Shown piece by piece: positions 9,190-18,234 of a stretch of 64,000 bases of DNA. Position numbers and translations under genes: made by a program. Below the pieces are notes generated by a model. That model had not been told where the DNA came from and did no database searches. It saw only the letters and a list, made by a program, of their open reading frames with translations. Each line of letters opens with the position of its first letter. Position 1 is the stretch's first letter. Source of the stretch: Cytobacillus luteolus (GTDB lineage Bacteria; Bacillota; Bacilli; Bacillales; Bacillaceae_L); contig NZ_JAGGKM010000008.1 of NCBI RefSeq assembly GCF_017873715.1, forward strand, positions 1-64,000. The letters run 5' to 3'.

Positions 9190-9215
9190 GAGCTCCTAAA
9201 GGGGCTTTTTCTTTT
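9190..9215 (+). terminator. Terminator of fadNAE
   Basis: A short stem, AGCTCC / GGGGCT (one G-U pair), is followed by TTTTTCTTTT. Confidence 0.7.
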
Positions 9216-9413
9216 GACTCTATTCAACACGGTTTAAAATTTTTGTCGAATTTATTTACCCAGTTAGCAGGAATTAAGATGAAGAAGTCGAAATCTAATT
9301 TGGGAAGAGAATCAATTAGTATTTCTTTGTACCTTTATGGTAAAATACAGTACTGTAGGATTTTATTTCTAAAGTAATAAAGAATACATCCAAAGAACGG
9401 TGGTGAGTACAGT

Positions 9414-9770
9414 TTGGCACTAACTTTTTATTGGTATCCGAAATGCGGTACTTGCAGAAATGCTAAAAAATGGTTAGAACAACATAATTTATCGTTTGAA
9501 GAAGTACATATTGTTGAACAACCGCCATCAAAAGAAGTATTAGAAAATTTATATCAAAAAAGTGGACTAGAGTTAAAAAAGTTCTTTAACACTAGCGGCC
9601 AAAAATACCGTGAACTTGGTGTTAAAGACAAAATGAAAACTGCATCAGAAGATGAATTACTTACATTGTTAGCTTCAGATGGTATGCTTATCAAAAGACC
9701 ACTTGTAACAGATGGATCAAAAGTGACTGTAGGCTTTAATGAGCAAATGTTTGAAGAAAATTGGAAGTAA
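9414..9770 (+). CDS. yusI: ArsC/Spx-family thioredoxin-fold protein YusI
   Basis: A 118-aa protein of the arsenate reductase / Spx-related family. CGTC (Cys11 and Cys14) sits at the N-terminus of the first helix as in Spx, and a conserved RPLV segment is near residue 95. The start is TTG at 9414 behind GGTGG. It sits between fadE and gcvH as in B. subtilis. Whether it is a reductase or a transcription-related partner like Spx cannot be decided from sequence. Confidence 0.9.
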   Translation: MALTFYWYPKCGTCRNAKKWLEQHNLSFEEVHIVEQPPSKEVLENLYQKSGLELKKFFNTSGQKYRELGVKDKMKTASEDELLTLLASDGMLIKRPLVTDGSKVTVGFNEQMFEENWK

Positions 9771-9832
9771 GGGTTAGAAGAACCCTATTTGGGAATTCTT
9801 TAAAATAGATTTTTAGTTTATGGAGGGAATAA

Positions 9833-10219
9833 ATGATGAACACACCAAAGGAATTACGTTATTCAGAAGAGCACGAGTGGGTTAAAGTTGAAGGCAATGA
9901 AGTACGTATCGGAATCACAGATTTTGCACAATCTGAATTAGGTGATATCGTATTCGTTGAACTTCCTGAAGTTGGAGATGAAATTACTGCTGATGAGCCT
10001 TTCGGAAGTGTAGAATCAGTAAAAACTGTATCTGAACTATATGCTCCAATTAGTGGTAAAGTAATTGCAATTAACGAAGACTTAGATGACAGCCCAGAAT
10101 TTGTGAATGAATCTCCATATGAAAAAGCATGGATGATCGTAGTAGAAGCTAGTGACCTAGGCGAGATTGATAAGCTTATGACGGCTGAAGAATATGAAGC
10201 AATGACTAAAGAAGACTAA
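9833..10219 (+). CDS. gcvH: Glycine cleavage system H protein
   Basis: A 128-aa lipoyl carrier protein. The lipoyl lysine is Lys64 in [13 protein letters not shown]. It shuttles the aminomethyl group between the P, T and L proteins, and in Bacillus GcvH is also the entry point for lipoate made by LipM and LipA, so it links to lipA in this window. AGGGAAT precedes ATG at 9833 (or 9836). It stands alone, apart from other gcv genes, with its own terminator. Family assignment is certain. Confidence 0.97.
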   Translation: MMNTPKELRYSEEHEWVKVEGNEVRIGITDFAQSELGDIVFVELPEVGDEITADEPFGSVESVKTVSELYAPISGKVIAINEDLDDSPEFVNESPYEKAWMIVVEASDLGEIDKLMTAEEYEAMTKED

Positions 10220-10227
10220 AATAACAA

Positions 10228-10259
10228 GGAATTAGCAATTGCTAATTCCTATTTTTTTT
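10228..10259 (+). terminator. Terminator of gcvH
   Basis: A perfect 11-bp palindromic stem starting GGAATTAGCAA is followed by ATTTTTTTT. Confidence 0.93.
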
Positions 10260-10319
10260 GAGTAACATCACTCTACATGGACACCCTAACGATAAGTAAG
10301 TAAAGAAAGGGTGCTTGAA

Positions 10320-10565
10320 TTGGTACTGGAAAATAAGCGAATGGACATTACTGATCGCATCGTTGGAAAGTTATCTGAAAACCAAGTGAATTTATATGAT
10401 GAGTCAACCCTTGTTGGACGAATTGTTCTAAATACCCAAGGGAACAAGTATGAGCTAATGGAAGGATACGAACAAGGCAATAACAAAATATACAAATATG
10501 TGGATGTAACCACAGGACCTGATCAAAAATATGTAGATTGTGATTATGAAAATGGCTGGTGCTAA
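10320..10565 (+). CDS. yusG: YusG family small protein
   Basis: An 81-aa protein matching YusG, which follows gcvH in B. subtilis. The sequence MDITDRIVGK near the N-terminus and an acidic C-terminus ending in a Cys-containing DYENGWC are visible. TTG at 10320 is chosen because GAAAGGGTG is about 8 bp upstream; GTG at 10311 overlaps that site. No catalytic motif is seen and the function is unknown. Confidence 0.8.
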   Translation: MVLENKRMDITDRIVGKLSENQVNLYDESTLVGRIVLNTQGNKYELMEGYEQGNNKIYKYVDVTTGPDQKYVDCDYENGWC

Positions 10566-10576
10566 TATAAGTTTAG

Positions 10577-10605
10577 AGCGGTGGGTTACTTTCCACTGCT
10601 TTTTC
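10577..10605 (+). terminator. Terminator of yusG
   Basis: A stem of AGCGGTGG with CCACTGCT is followed by TTTTTCT. Confidence 0.88.
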
Positions 10606-10732
10606 TGTTTATTACCAATAAAGAAACATAAACAATCTTATTCCTTTTTCCATACAATAATAGAGGGATATTCGTAAAATTTACGAATAATAGTAAGAAA
10701 TCTATTGTACAATGAAACTAAGGTGATGGGAA

Positions 10733-11083
10733 ATGACATTAGACTATTTTGAAAAAGTAATTATTGTAGAAGGAAAGTCAGATAAGAAGAAAGTATTAAA
10801 TGTCATAAATGAAGAAATTGAGATAATATGTACGAATGGTACGATTAGTGTTTCAAGACTAGACGAATTAATCGAACATTTATATAATAAGGATGTCTAT
10901 ATCTTAGTTGATGCAGACGATGCTGGTGAAAAGTTAAGAAAACAATTTATGAGAGAATTGCCAGAAGCTGAACACATTTATATTGATAAAATGTACCGTG
11001 AAGTAGCTACATCCCCAGAGCAGCACTTAGCAACCGTTTTATTAGGTGCCAATTTTGATGTGCATGCAGAGTTTTTATTATAG
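10733..11083 (+). CDS. yusF: Toprim-domain protein YusF
   Basis: A 116-aa stand-alone Toprim domain. The conserved Glu is in VIIVEGKSDKKK (about residue 14) and the DxD motif in ILVDADDAGEKLR (about 58). It resembles the nuclease domain of RNase M5 and primases, but has no further domain. It starts 13 bp before yusE and the two are probably co-transcribed. A nucleic-acid cleaving or rejoining role is inferred from the fold only. Confidence 0.9.
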   Translation: MTLDYFEKVIIVEGKSDKKKVLNVINEEIEIICTNGTISVSRLDELIEHLYNKDVYILVDADDAGEKLRKQFMRELPEAEHIYIDKMYREVATSPEQHLATVLLGANFDVHAEFLL

Positions 11084-11096
11084 AAAGGCATAGAAC

Positions 11097-11402
11097 ATGT
11101 TAAATGAATGGTCTGAGCAACAAGTAAATAAATTAATTCAAGAGGAACAATCCTTTTGTTTATACCTCTATACTCCGATGTGTGGTACATGCCAAGTTGC
11201 AAGCCGAATGCTGATGGTTGTACAGGAGTTAGTACCTAACAAAACAATGGGAAAATGTGATTTAAACTATATCCCTGTAAAAGCAAGAGAATGGGAAATT
11301 GAAAGTGTACCTTGCTTGTTACAATTTGAGAATGGAAAATTAACAGATGCCAGGATTTATGCGTTTAAATCTGTAGAACATTTATATAACACCCTAAAGT
11401 AG
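11097..11402 (+). CDS. yusE: Thioredoxin-like protein YusE
   Basis: A 101-aa thioredoxin-fold protein with the redox motif CGTC (Cys29, Cys32) and the cis-proline segment ESVPCLL, which carries an extra Cys next to the cis-Pro. There is no signal peptide, so it is cytoplasmic. It follows yusF by 13 bp, as in B. subtilis. It is probably a thiol-disulfide reductase, but its substrate is unknown. Confidence 0.9.
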   Translation: MLNEWSEQQVNKLIQEEQSFCLYLYTPMCGTCQVASRMLMVVQELVPNKTMGKCDLNYIPVKAREWEIESVPCLLQFENGKLTDARIYAFKSVEHLYNTLK

Positions 11403-11430
11403 ACACTATCATTATTGGTAGTGTTTTTTC
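11403..11430 (+). terminator. Terminator of yusFE
   Basis: A stem of ACACTA with TAGTGT is followed by TTTTTTC. Confidence 0.9.
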
Positions 11431-11496
11431 TTGCATTTTTTTGTAAATGAAGTATGATTATTTAGGGTAGCGAAATATTCTGAGGTGTAAAGCATA

Positions 11497-12777
11497 ATGA
11501 CAACAATCATAGCGGATTGGAAGCATCAATATTTAACTTATAATCGAAACGTAAAACTCTTCATTATTACAAATATTTGTACTCAAATTGCAATGGGTAT
11601 CTTTATGATCATGTATAATTTCTATATAAGAGAACTAGGTTATACAGAACAAGTTAACGGTACAATCATTTCCATGACTGCCTTAGCGTCTGCAATTATA
11701 TTAATTCCAGCAGGTATTATAAGTGATAAGCTAGGCCGGAAAAAGGTAATGATTTACGGTATATTCTTTACCACCCTATTATTGTTTTTGCGAAGCTTGT
11801 TTGAGTTAGAACATTTTTTAGTCATAACAGCATTCCTAATGGGTTTATCTATGGCATTTCTACAAGTGTCAGCTATCCCTTGGTTAGCTGAAAATTCAAC
11901 TCAAGCACAAAGGGTCCATTTGTTTAGTTTTCATTTTGCACTCATGATGGTAGCCAATGTTGTCGGAAATTTAATGGGTGGAGTCATAAGTGATGCATTT
12001 GTTTTCTTATTTGGGTTAACTCCTTTGATTAGTGTAAGAATTACACTCTTGATTGCGAGTGTAATATTCCTCTTAGGTATATTGCCTATTTTTAAAATGG
12101 AAGAAGTAAAAAAAGAGAAAGATTCAAAAAAGAAAGAGAAAGTCCCTTTCAAGACAGTGTTTAAAAATCAGAAGGGACAATTGAAACTTATTGTACTATT
12201 TGCTTTTGCACAATTATTAATTGGATTTGGTTCAGGATTGGTCGTTCCTTACTTAAATCTATATTTTGCCGATCGATTTGAGGCTAGTAATAGCGTTATT
12301 GGTATTGTTTTGTCTTTAGGTCAAGCGGCAACGGCAGTGGCTATGATTATAGGTCCTATCGTAGTGAAAAAGGTTGGAGAAGTGAAGGCTGTTGTGTTTC
12401 TCCAGTTAGCATCCTTGCCATTCTTACTGCTGACAGCCTACACAGAAAATCTTATTATAGCGATCATCGGATTCTTATTCCGTCAGGCTTTAATGAATGC
12501 GGGAAATCCGATTCAAGCATCATTAGTGATGGAAAGGGTTAATGATTCAATGAAAGGTCTTGCTAACTCAGTAAATCAGATGGTATTTTCCTTAGGCTGG
12601 GCAATGATGGGACCTGTGTCGACATCTTTTGTGTTAATTTATGGGTCATATTGGGGCTATGCTTATGTATTTAGCATAACTGCAGCTCTTTATCTAGTGA
12701 GTTCTACGTACTTTTACTTTGTCTTTAAAGGTACATCTTTCGTCAAAATTCAGAAGGCAGTCGCAAAAACATCATAA
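11497..12777 (+). CDS. Major facilitator superfamily transporter
   Basis: A 426-aa membrane protein with about 12 predicted segments and a charged Lys/Glu-rich cytoplasmic loop after segment 6 (about residues 203-220). The loop 2-3 signature GIISDKLGRKKV (about 72-83) marks it as MFS. Substrate is not predictable. It stands alone between yusE and the yusD-like gene, where I recall no MFS gene in B. subtilis, so it is probably an insertion into a conserved order. A strong terminator follows. Confidence 0.88.
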   Translation: MTTIIADWKHQYLTYNRNVKLFIITNICTQIAMGIFMIMYNFYIRELGYTEQVNGTIISMTALASAIILIPAGIISDKLGRKKVMIYGIFFTTLLLFLRSLFELEHFLVITAFLMGLSMAFLQVSAIPWLAENSTQAQRVHLFSFHFALMMVANVVGNLMGGVISDAFVFLFGLTPLISVRITLLIASVIFLLGILPIFKMEEVKKEKDSKKKEKVPFKTVFKNQKGQLKLIVLFAFAQLLIGFGSGLVVPYLNLYFADRFEASNSVIGIVLSLGQAATAVAMIIGPIVVKKVGEVKAVVFLQLASLPFLLLTAYTENLIIAIIGFLFRQALMNAGNPIQASLVMERVNDSMKGLANSVNQMVFSLGWAMMGPVSTSFVLIYGSYWGYAYVFSITAALYLVSSTYFYFVFKGTSFVKIQKAVAKTS

Positions 12778-12800
12778 TATTGACATATTTCTCGGGAAAT

Positions 12801-12842
12801 GAACAATTTGTTGGTAATAATGGAGCAAATTGTTCTTTTTTA
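12801..12842 (+). terminator. Terminator of the MFS gene
   Basis: GAACAATTTG pairs with CAAATTGTTC, followed by TTTTTT. Confidence 0.92.
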
Positions 12843-12937
12843 TTCACAAATATTTCTTTTTGTCGAACGATTTATAGAGGAAATAGTACTACTTAATGGA
12901 ATTAATATATAAGCTAACTGTACGAGGAGGATTCAAC

Positions 12938-13282
12938 GTGGGTTTAGAAAAATTACTAACACATTTTTTAGAAAGACTCTACGGATTGGAACATGTTGTC
13001 TTACTATTACCAAAAGAACCACTCGTAATTAAGTTTGAAATTACTAGTATGGAAAATGCTTATTTATACCTTTCAAGTACAAGAAGCTCAGTGACTAATG
13101 GTCTTGAAGAACATATAACAATCAAGGGGAATGGGATAACGGATGTTATAAACGGGACTAGTAAACTAACTGACCTCATATATCATGAGAATATTGAGGT
13201 TATTGGTAGTTTGAGAAATATATTACTAATCGAATCCATATTCTACTTATCTCATGATAAAGAAATGAGAAAAATTGGATAA
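12938..13282 (+). CDS. YusD-like small protein, possible SCP-2-like fold
   Basis: A 114-aa protein by the GTG start at 12938, which has AGGAGG 7 bp upstream; the more upstream ATG at 12896 has no ribosome binding site. The pattern of alternating strands (VIKFEITS, HITIKGNGI) followed by a C-terminal helix suggests a sterol-carrier-like (SCP-2) fold. Its place between yusE and the met genes matches yusD of B. subtilis. Function unknown. Confidence 0.65.
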   Translation: MGLEKLLTHFLERLYGLEHVVLLLPKEPLVIKFEITSMENAYLYLSSTRSSVTNGLEEHITIKGNGITDVINGTSKLTDLIYHENIEVIGSLRNILLIESIFYLSHDKEMRKIG

Positions 13283-13290
13283 ATAGGAAT

Positions 13291-13319
13291 TGACAGTAAG
13301 TAATTGCGGTGTTATTATT
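13291..13319 (+). promoter_or_regulatory. Sigma-A promoter of the metY leader
   Basis: TTGACA (13291-13296), 17 bp, TATTAT (13314-13319), just after the stop codon of the preceding gene and about 27 bp before the S-box. Confidence 0.8.
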
Positions 13320-13345
13320 CAGAATAATATCAATTTAATAGTTTA

Positions 13346-13493
13346 CTTATCAAGAGTGGTGGAGGGACTGGCCCTTAGAAACCCGGCAACCGGTAAGATA
13401 CACGGTGCTAAATCCTGCAGGTATATTTATGCCTGAAAGATAAGAAGAGTCTTATGGAACTCATCCTCTTCTTATGAAGGGGATTTTTTTATT
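13346..13493 (+). ncRNA. SAM-I riboswitch (S-box) with terminator, metY leader
   Basis: The aptamer spans about 13346-13445. Helix P1 pairs CTTATC with GATAAG, and the conserved S-box segments AGAGTGGTGGAGGGACTGGC, AAACCCGGCAACC and GGTGCTAAATCC are present in order. A terminator stem (ATCCTCTTC with GAAGGGGAT, 13463-13484) and a T-run follow. When S-adenosylmethionine is bound the terminator forms and metY is switched off. Confidence 0.96.
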
Positions 13494-13520
13494 TCACAAA
13501 AGAGCGAGGGAGAGATGAAA

Positions 13521-14843
13521 ATGAGTGGAAGTGAGAGAAAGTATCGTCTAGAAACAATTGGGGTGCATGGTGGTTTGCAAGCAGATCCAGTTACTGGAGC
13601 ACGTGCTGTTCCGATCTATCAATCAAATGCTTTTAAATTCGAGAATACAGAACATGCTGCAAATCTATTTGCTTTAAAGGAACCAGGGTATATCTATTCC
13701 CGGATTCACAATCCTACGGTAACTGTTTTTGAAGAAAGAGTTGCTCAATTGGAGGGTGGTGTTGGTAGCTTAGCAGTTGCAAGTGGGATGGCAGCTATTA
13801 CAACAGCTATTTTAAATCTTGCCAGTTCTGGTGATGAAATTGTCTCTGCATCTACTTTATATGGTGGTACCTATAATTTGTTTGCAAACACGTTACCAAA
13901 GTACGGAATAGATACTCATTTTGTGGATCCGTCTGATCCTACTAATTTCAAAAAGGCAATCACTCCTAATACAAAAGCCCTCTTTGCTGAAACAATAGGA
14001 AATCCTAGCTTGGATATTTTAAATATAGAAGCAGTTGCTGAAATTGCACATGAAGCTGGTATTCCATTAATCATTGACAACACGTTTGCCACACCATATC
14101 TATGCAGGCCAATTGAACATGGTGCAGATATAGTAATTCACTCAGCAACAAAATGGTTGCTTGGGAATGGTACTACTCTTGGAGGGATTATTGTAGATGG
14201 AGGGAAATTTGATTGGAACTCGGCAAAGTTTCCTGGATTTACAACACCTGATCCGAGCTATCATAATTTAGTATACTCAGAAGCGTTAGGGCCTGTTGCT
14301 TTTATTGTGAAGGCAAGAGTTCAGTTATTAAGGGACTTAGGTCCGGCCATTAGCCCATTTAATGCATTTCAGTTTAACTTAGGACTGGAAACACTGCATG
14401 TCCGGATGAAAGAGCATATTCAAAATACGAGAAAGATCGTCTCCTACTTAGATGAGCATCCTGGTGTAGAGTGGGTATTATACCCGGAGCATGAAGAACA
14501 TCCTGGAAAGGAATTAGCGAAGAAGTACTTACCTAAAGGTGCTGGTGCAGTTGTTGTATTTGGAATCAAAGGTGGCAGGGAAGCTGGAGCAAAAGTCATT
14601 AATAATGTAACTCTTTGGTCTCATGTAGCGAATGTAGGGGATGCCAAGAGCTTAATCATCCATCCTGCAAGTACCACTCATCAGCAATTAGGGGCCGAGG
14701 ATTTAAAGAAATCCGGAGTGACTGATGATTTAATCAGGCTTTCAGTTGGAATTGAACATTGTGAAGATCTTCTTGAAGACTTAGAACAAGCAATTGAAAA
14801 GGCAACAGGACTTTCTTCTAAAAAGCCAGTAAGTGCTATTTAA
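13521..14843 (+). CDS. metY: O-acetylhomoserine sulfhydrylase
   Basis: A 440-aa PLP-dependent Cys/Met-metabolism enzyme; the length of about 430-440 and the start [18 protein letters not shown] fit MetY rather than the shorter MetB/MetI/MetC (about 380 aa). The PLP lysine is about residue 211 in [11 protein letters not shown]. It makes homocysteine from O-acetylhomoserine and sulfide. ATG 13521 has AGGGAG at 8 bp; the ATG at 13515 is too close to that site. The S-box just upstream supports the methionine role. Confidence 0.93.
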   Translation: MSGSERKYRLETIGVHGGLQADPVTGARAVPIYQSNAFKFENTEHAANLFALKEPGYIYSRIHNPTVTVFEERVAQLEGGVGSLAVASGMAAITTAILNLASSGDEIVSASTLYGGTYNLFANTLPKYGIDTHFVDPSDPTNFKKAITPNTKALFAETIGNPSLDILNIEAVAEIAHEAGIPLIIDNTFATPYLCRPIEHGADIVIHSATKWLLGNGTTLGGIIVDGGKFDWNSAKFPGFTTPDPSYHNLVYSEALGPVAFIVKARVQLLRDLGPAISPFNAFQFNLGLETLHVRMKEHIQNTRKIVSYLDEHPGVEWVLYPEHEEHPGKELAKKYLPKGAGAVVVFGIKGGREAGAKVINNVTLWSHVANVGDAKSLIIHPASTTHQQLGAEDLKKSGVTDDLIRLSVGIEHCEDLLEDLEQAIEKATGLSSKKPVSAI

Positions 14844-14873
14844 AAATAGTAAAATATAAAAATATTATTTTTG

Positions 14874-14903
14874 TTGACACTGATTTCTTACCCATGATAT
14901 ACT
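14874..14903 (+). promoter_or_regulatory. Sigma-A promoter of the second S-box leader
   Basis: TTGACA (14874-14879), 18 bp, TATACT (14898-14903). Confidence 0.75.
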
Positions 14904-14961
14904 CACTTTCGTACTCAATTAATACTTAACTGTTTTAAAGCGATAATTGAATAAAGTGTAA

Positions 14962-15125
14962 CTCTTATTGAGAGAGGTGGAGGGATGTGCCCTATGAAGC
15001 CCGGCAACCGTCAACTATGTTGAAATGGTGCCAATTCACACAAAGCTATTGCTTTGGGAAATGAGAGGAAGGACTATATTACGTATGCCTTTCTGCTCAT
15101 TTGAGTAGAAGGGCTTTTTGTTTTT
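14962..15125 (+). ncRNA. SAM-I riboswitch (S-box) with terminator, metNPQ leader
   Basis: The aptamer spans about 14962-15066: P1 pairs CTCTTATT with AATGAGAG, and GAGGTGGAGGGATGTGCCC, GAAGCCCGGCAACC and GGTGCCAATTC are recognisable. The terminator (GCCTTTCTGCTC with GAGTAGAAGGGC, 15087-15115, then T-rich) is complete. The next gene, metN, starts only 328 bp beyond the terminator because a repeat element lies in between. Confidence 0.95.
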
Positions 15126-15176
15126 TGTTAGGCTCTTTACGCAATGAAAGTTGCTTATTAGGTAATTATTTGATAG

Positions 15177-15308
15177 TGGATTGGAGCGGAAGGCATTTGA
15201 CTCCTGCGGGAAGTAGAGGAAAGGTCGAGACCCGCAGAGGGAACGTCGAGGAGGCTTGACTTCCTCCCCGCGGAAAGCAAATGCCTGTAGCGCAAAGGAA
15301 CGGTCAAA
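15177..15308. repeat. Bacillaceae intergenic repeat inserted between S-box and metN
   Basis: The element begins GGATTGGAGCGGAAGGCATT and ends around AGCGCAAAGGAACGGTC, with ACTCCTGCGGG, GACCCGCAGAGGG, GAGGAGGCTTGA and CCCGCGGAAAGC inside. GGCATTTG and CAAATGCC near the ends are inverted repeats, and CCTGCGGG/CCCGCAG can pair inside. It is markedly richer in G+C than its surroundings. From memory, this belongs to a repeat family common in Bacillus genomes. It contains no gene; the open frames on the minus strand are chance. Confidence 0.7.
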
Positions 15309-15452
15309 GTTAAATCTGTAAACAACAATATTTGAGAAAAGAGACATTGATAAACTAAATAAGTCCTGTCCATATTTAAGAATATTTACATTATCCTACG
15401 CTTGAAGAACCAAACTAAACAGAAGTAGTTACTTAAAGAAGGTGAGAAATAG

Positions 15453-16478
15453 ATGATTACATTGCAAAATGTAAAAAAGATTTATAAATCGAAAACAGGA
15501 TCAGTGACTGCTGTTGATGGCGTTAACCTAGACATTAAACAAGGAGAAATCTTTGGAATCATTGGTTACAGTGGAGCTGGGAAAAGCTCATTAATCAGAC
15601 TATTAAATGGACTTGAAATTCCAACAGAAGGCTCAATATCTGTAGCAGGCCATCAAATTACCAGTGCTAAAGGAAACAAGTTAAGAAAAGCACGACAGGA
15701 AATAAGTATGATTTTTCAACATTTTAACTTGTTGTGGTCACGTACAGTTAGCGAGAATATCGAGTTTCCTTTAGAGATTATTGGAGTGCCAAAGAAAGAA
15801 AGACTTAGACGCGTTGATGAGTTAGTAAAGTTAGTGGGACTTGAGGGAAGAGAAAAAGCCTATCCTTCACAGCTTAGTGGAGGACAGAAGCAAAGAGTAG
15901 GTATTGCAAGGGCACTAGCAAGCAATCCCAAAGTGTTACTTTGTGATGAGGCTACCTCAGCGCTTGACCCACAAACAACAGACTCAATCTTAGATTTGCT
16001 GGTAGATATAAATGAGCGCTTAGGTCTAACAATTGTGCTTATCACTCATGAGATGCATGTTATCAGGAAAATTTGCCACCGTGTTGCAGTTATGGAAGAT
16101 GGAAAGATAGTTGAGCAAGGTCAGGTTTTAGAGGTATTTAGGAAACCTAAGATGCCAATCACCCAAAGATTCGTAAAACAAGTGACGGAGCCAGAGGAAA
16201 CAAAAGAAACGATTGAGCACTTGCTTGATCAATATCCAAACGGTAAAGTCATCCAACTCACTTTTGTAGGAGATGCTGCTGAACGTCCATTGATGACAAA
16301 TTTAATTCGAAACTTTAATCTAAACGTTAACATTCTTCAAGGGAAAATCTCACAAACCCAAAGTGGTTCTTACGGTACTCTTTTTATCCATGTTGATGGA
16401 GACACTAGCGAAATCGATAAAGCAATTGATTATATTCATAGCGAGCAAGTTGAAGTGGAGGTGATAGCAAATGCTTGA
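15453..16478 (+). CDS. metN: Methionine ABC transporter ATP-binding protein
   Basis: A 341-aa ABC ATPase. Walker A GYSGAGKSS (about residues 38-46), signature LSGGQKQR, Walker B VLLCDEATSALD and a C-terminal NIL/ACT-like domain (about 265-341) that senses methionine in MetN proteins. GAAGGTGAG precedes the ATG. It overlaps metP by 8 bp and forms metNPQ. It energises methionine uptake, probably of both L and D forms. Regulation is through the upstream S-box. Confidence 0.97.
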   Translation: MITLQNVKKIYKSKTGSVTAVDGVNLDIKQGEIFGIIGYSGAGKSSLIRLLNGLEIPTEGSISVAGHQITSAKGNKLRKARQEISMIFQHFNLLWSRTVSENIEFPLEIIGVPKKERLRRVDELVKLVGLEGREKAYPSQLSGGQKQRVGIARALASNPKVLLCDEATSALDPQTTDSILDLLVDINERLGLTIVLITHEMHVIRKICHRVAVMEDGKIVEQGQVLEVFRKPKMPITQRFVKQVTEPEETKETIEHLLDQYPNGKVIQLTFVGDAAERPLMTNLIRNFNLNVNILQGKISQTQSGSYGTLFIHVDGDTSEIDKAIDYIHSEQVEVEVIANA

Positions 16479-17139
16479 GGAGCTATTACCAAATGTTAAG
16501 TGGGAAAAAGTTATAACGGCTACCAATGAAACACTATACATGACTGGAATCTCGGTCATCGCGACATTTATCTTAGGCATTATTTTAGGTTTGTTATTAT
16601 TTCTTACTTCTAAAGGGAACATATGGGAAAGTAAGGCTATGAATTCAGTTATTGCAGCCATCGTAAATATTTTCCGTTCTATTCCATTTATTATTTTAAT
16701 TATTTTGCTGATTCCATTTACTAAAACAATAGTTGGTACAATACTAGGTGCAAATGCTGCCCTTCCTGCTCTAATAATCGGAGCAGCTCCGTTCTATGCA
16801 AGAATGGTTGAAATTGCTCTTAGAGAAATTGATAAAGGGGTTATTGAAGCAGCCAAATCAATGGGTGCCACAACAACTACAATCATTACAAAGGTTTTAC
16901 TACCTGAATCTATGCCAGCGTTAGTGTCCGGAATTACTGTAACAGCCATTGCTCTTGTAGGATATACAGCTATGGCTGGAGTAATCGGAGCTGGCGGTCT
17001 AGGAAACCTTGCTTATTTAGAAGGGTTTCAAAGAGGCAATAATGATGTAACATTTATTGCCACTGTTTTAATTTTAATTATTGTTTTTATACTTCAGTTT
17101 ATCGGTGACATTGTCACTTCAAAATTAGATAAAAGATAA
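16471..17139 (+). CDS. metP: Methionine ABC transporter permease
   Basis: A 222-aa inner-membrane permease with about five transmembrane segments and the EAA loop typical of MetI-type permeases (IEAAKSMGATTTTIITKVLLP). GTGGAGGTGA lies in the end of metN, upstream of the start. It pairs with MetN and MetQ in methionine import. It is named metP in B. subtilis and metI in E. coli. Confidence 0.96.
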   Translation: MLEELLPNVKWEKVITATNETLYMTGISVIATFILGIILGLLLFLTSKGNIWESKAMNSVIAAIVNIFRSIPFIILIILLIPFTKTIVGTILGANAALPALIIGAAPFYARMVEIALREIDKGVIEAAKSMGATTTTIITKVLLPESMPALVSGITVTAIALVGYTAMAGVIGAGGLGNLAYLEGFQRGNNDVTFIATVLILIIVFILQFIGDIVTSKLDKR

Positions 17140-17152
17140 GGAGAGATTTAAC

Positions 17153-17995
17153 ATGAAAAAAACGTTATATTCACTATCATTATTTATTTTGCTTTTAGCC
17201 CTAGCAGCTTGTGGGACAGCAACTAACGAAGATAATAATACTGCAGGGGATGAAGCTGAAGCAGTTAAATTAGTTGTAGGTGCTTCAAATGTTCCACATG
17301 CAGAGATTTTAGAAGAAGCAATACCATTGTTAGCAGAAAAGGGAATTGAACTTGAGATTGTACCATTCCAAGATTATATTTTGCCAAACAGAGCATTAGC
17401 AGATAAAGAAATTGATGCGAACTACTTTCAACATATTCCGTATTTAGAAGCACAAATTGCTGATAATGGTTATGATTTTGTGAATGCTGGTGGAATTCAT
17501 ATTGAGCCAATTGGTGTTTATTCGAAAAAATATAAAAGTTTAGATGAATTACCTGAAGGTGCGTTAATTATTATGAGTAACTCAGTAGCTGACCATGGTC
17601 GTATTTTAACAATGCTTCAAACAGAGGGCTTAATTACGCTAAAAGAAGGTATTGATACAACGACTGCAACAATTGATGACATTGTAGACAACCCGAAAAA
17701 CCTTGAGTTCAAAGCTGATGTAGATGCGGGATATCTTCCACAGGTTTACAATAATGATGAGGGTGACGCAGTCTTAATTAACACAAACTATGCGATTGAC
17801 GCTGGATTGAATCCTAAGGAAGACTCCATTGCACTTGAAGGTTCAGAATCACCATATGTTAACATTATTACAGTAAGAACAGGCGATGAAAACCGTTCTG
17901 AAATTCAAACGCTAGTTGAAGTACTTCGTTCTGAACAAATTCAAAACTTCATTTTAGAAAAATATGAAGGGGCAGTTGTCCCAGTAAGTGAATAA
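17153..17995 (+). CDS. metQ: Methionine-binding lipoprotein
   Basis: A 280-aa NlpA-family substrate-binding lipoprotein. The signal peptide ends in a lipobox LALAAC with the lipidated Cys20, so it is anchored to the outer face of the membrane. The mature part has the DYILPNRAL and YFQHIPYLE segments of methionine-binding proteins. It is the last gene of metNPQ, 13 bp after metP, with a terminator just downstream. Confidence 0.96.
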   Translation: MKKTLYSLSLFILLLALAACGTATNEDNNTAGDEAEAVKLVVGASNVPHAEILEEAIPLLAEKGIELEIVPFQDYILPNRALADKEIDANYFQHIPYLEAQIADNGYDFVNAGGIHIEPIGVYSKKYKSLDELPEGALIIMSNSVADHGRILTMLQTEGLITLKEGIDTTTATIDDIVDNPKNLEFKADVDAGYLPQVYNNDEGDAVLINTNYAIDAGLNPKEDSIALEGSESPYVNIITVRTGDENRSEIQTLVEVLRSEQIQNFILEKYEGAVVPVSE

Positions 17996-18003
17996 TAATT
18001 TGT

Positions 18004-18036
18004 AGGTGTCTGACACAGATCAGGCACCTTTTTTTG
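18004..18036 (+). terminator. Terminator of metNPQ
   Basis: GGTGTCTGA pairs with TCAGGCACC, followed by TTTTTTT. Confidence 0.92.
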
Positions 18037-18234
18037 GTGATTTTGAATAAAAGCGAGGAAATGAGAGTATTTTATTCCAATTTTAATCAATTATCATGCC
18101 TGATTTGAAGTGTGGCTATAAATAAAGGGGGAGATTATTTTTTACTGAAATTTGCAATTTGTTAGGATGAGATTCAAGGTGTTAGTATTGGCATATGGTT
18201 AATTTAACTTTTAAATAAATGAAAGGAATGATTC

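Noticed and set aside
9771-9790. Terminator after yusI
   Set aside because: GGGTT/AACCC forms only a short stem and no T-run follows it.
15036-15373. Two overlapping minus-strand ORFs between metY and metN
   Set aside because: They cover the S-box terminator and the G+C-rich repeat element and show no protein family features.
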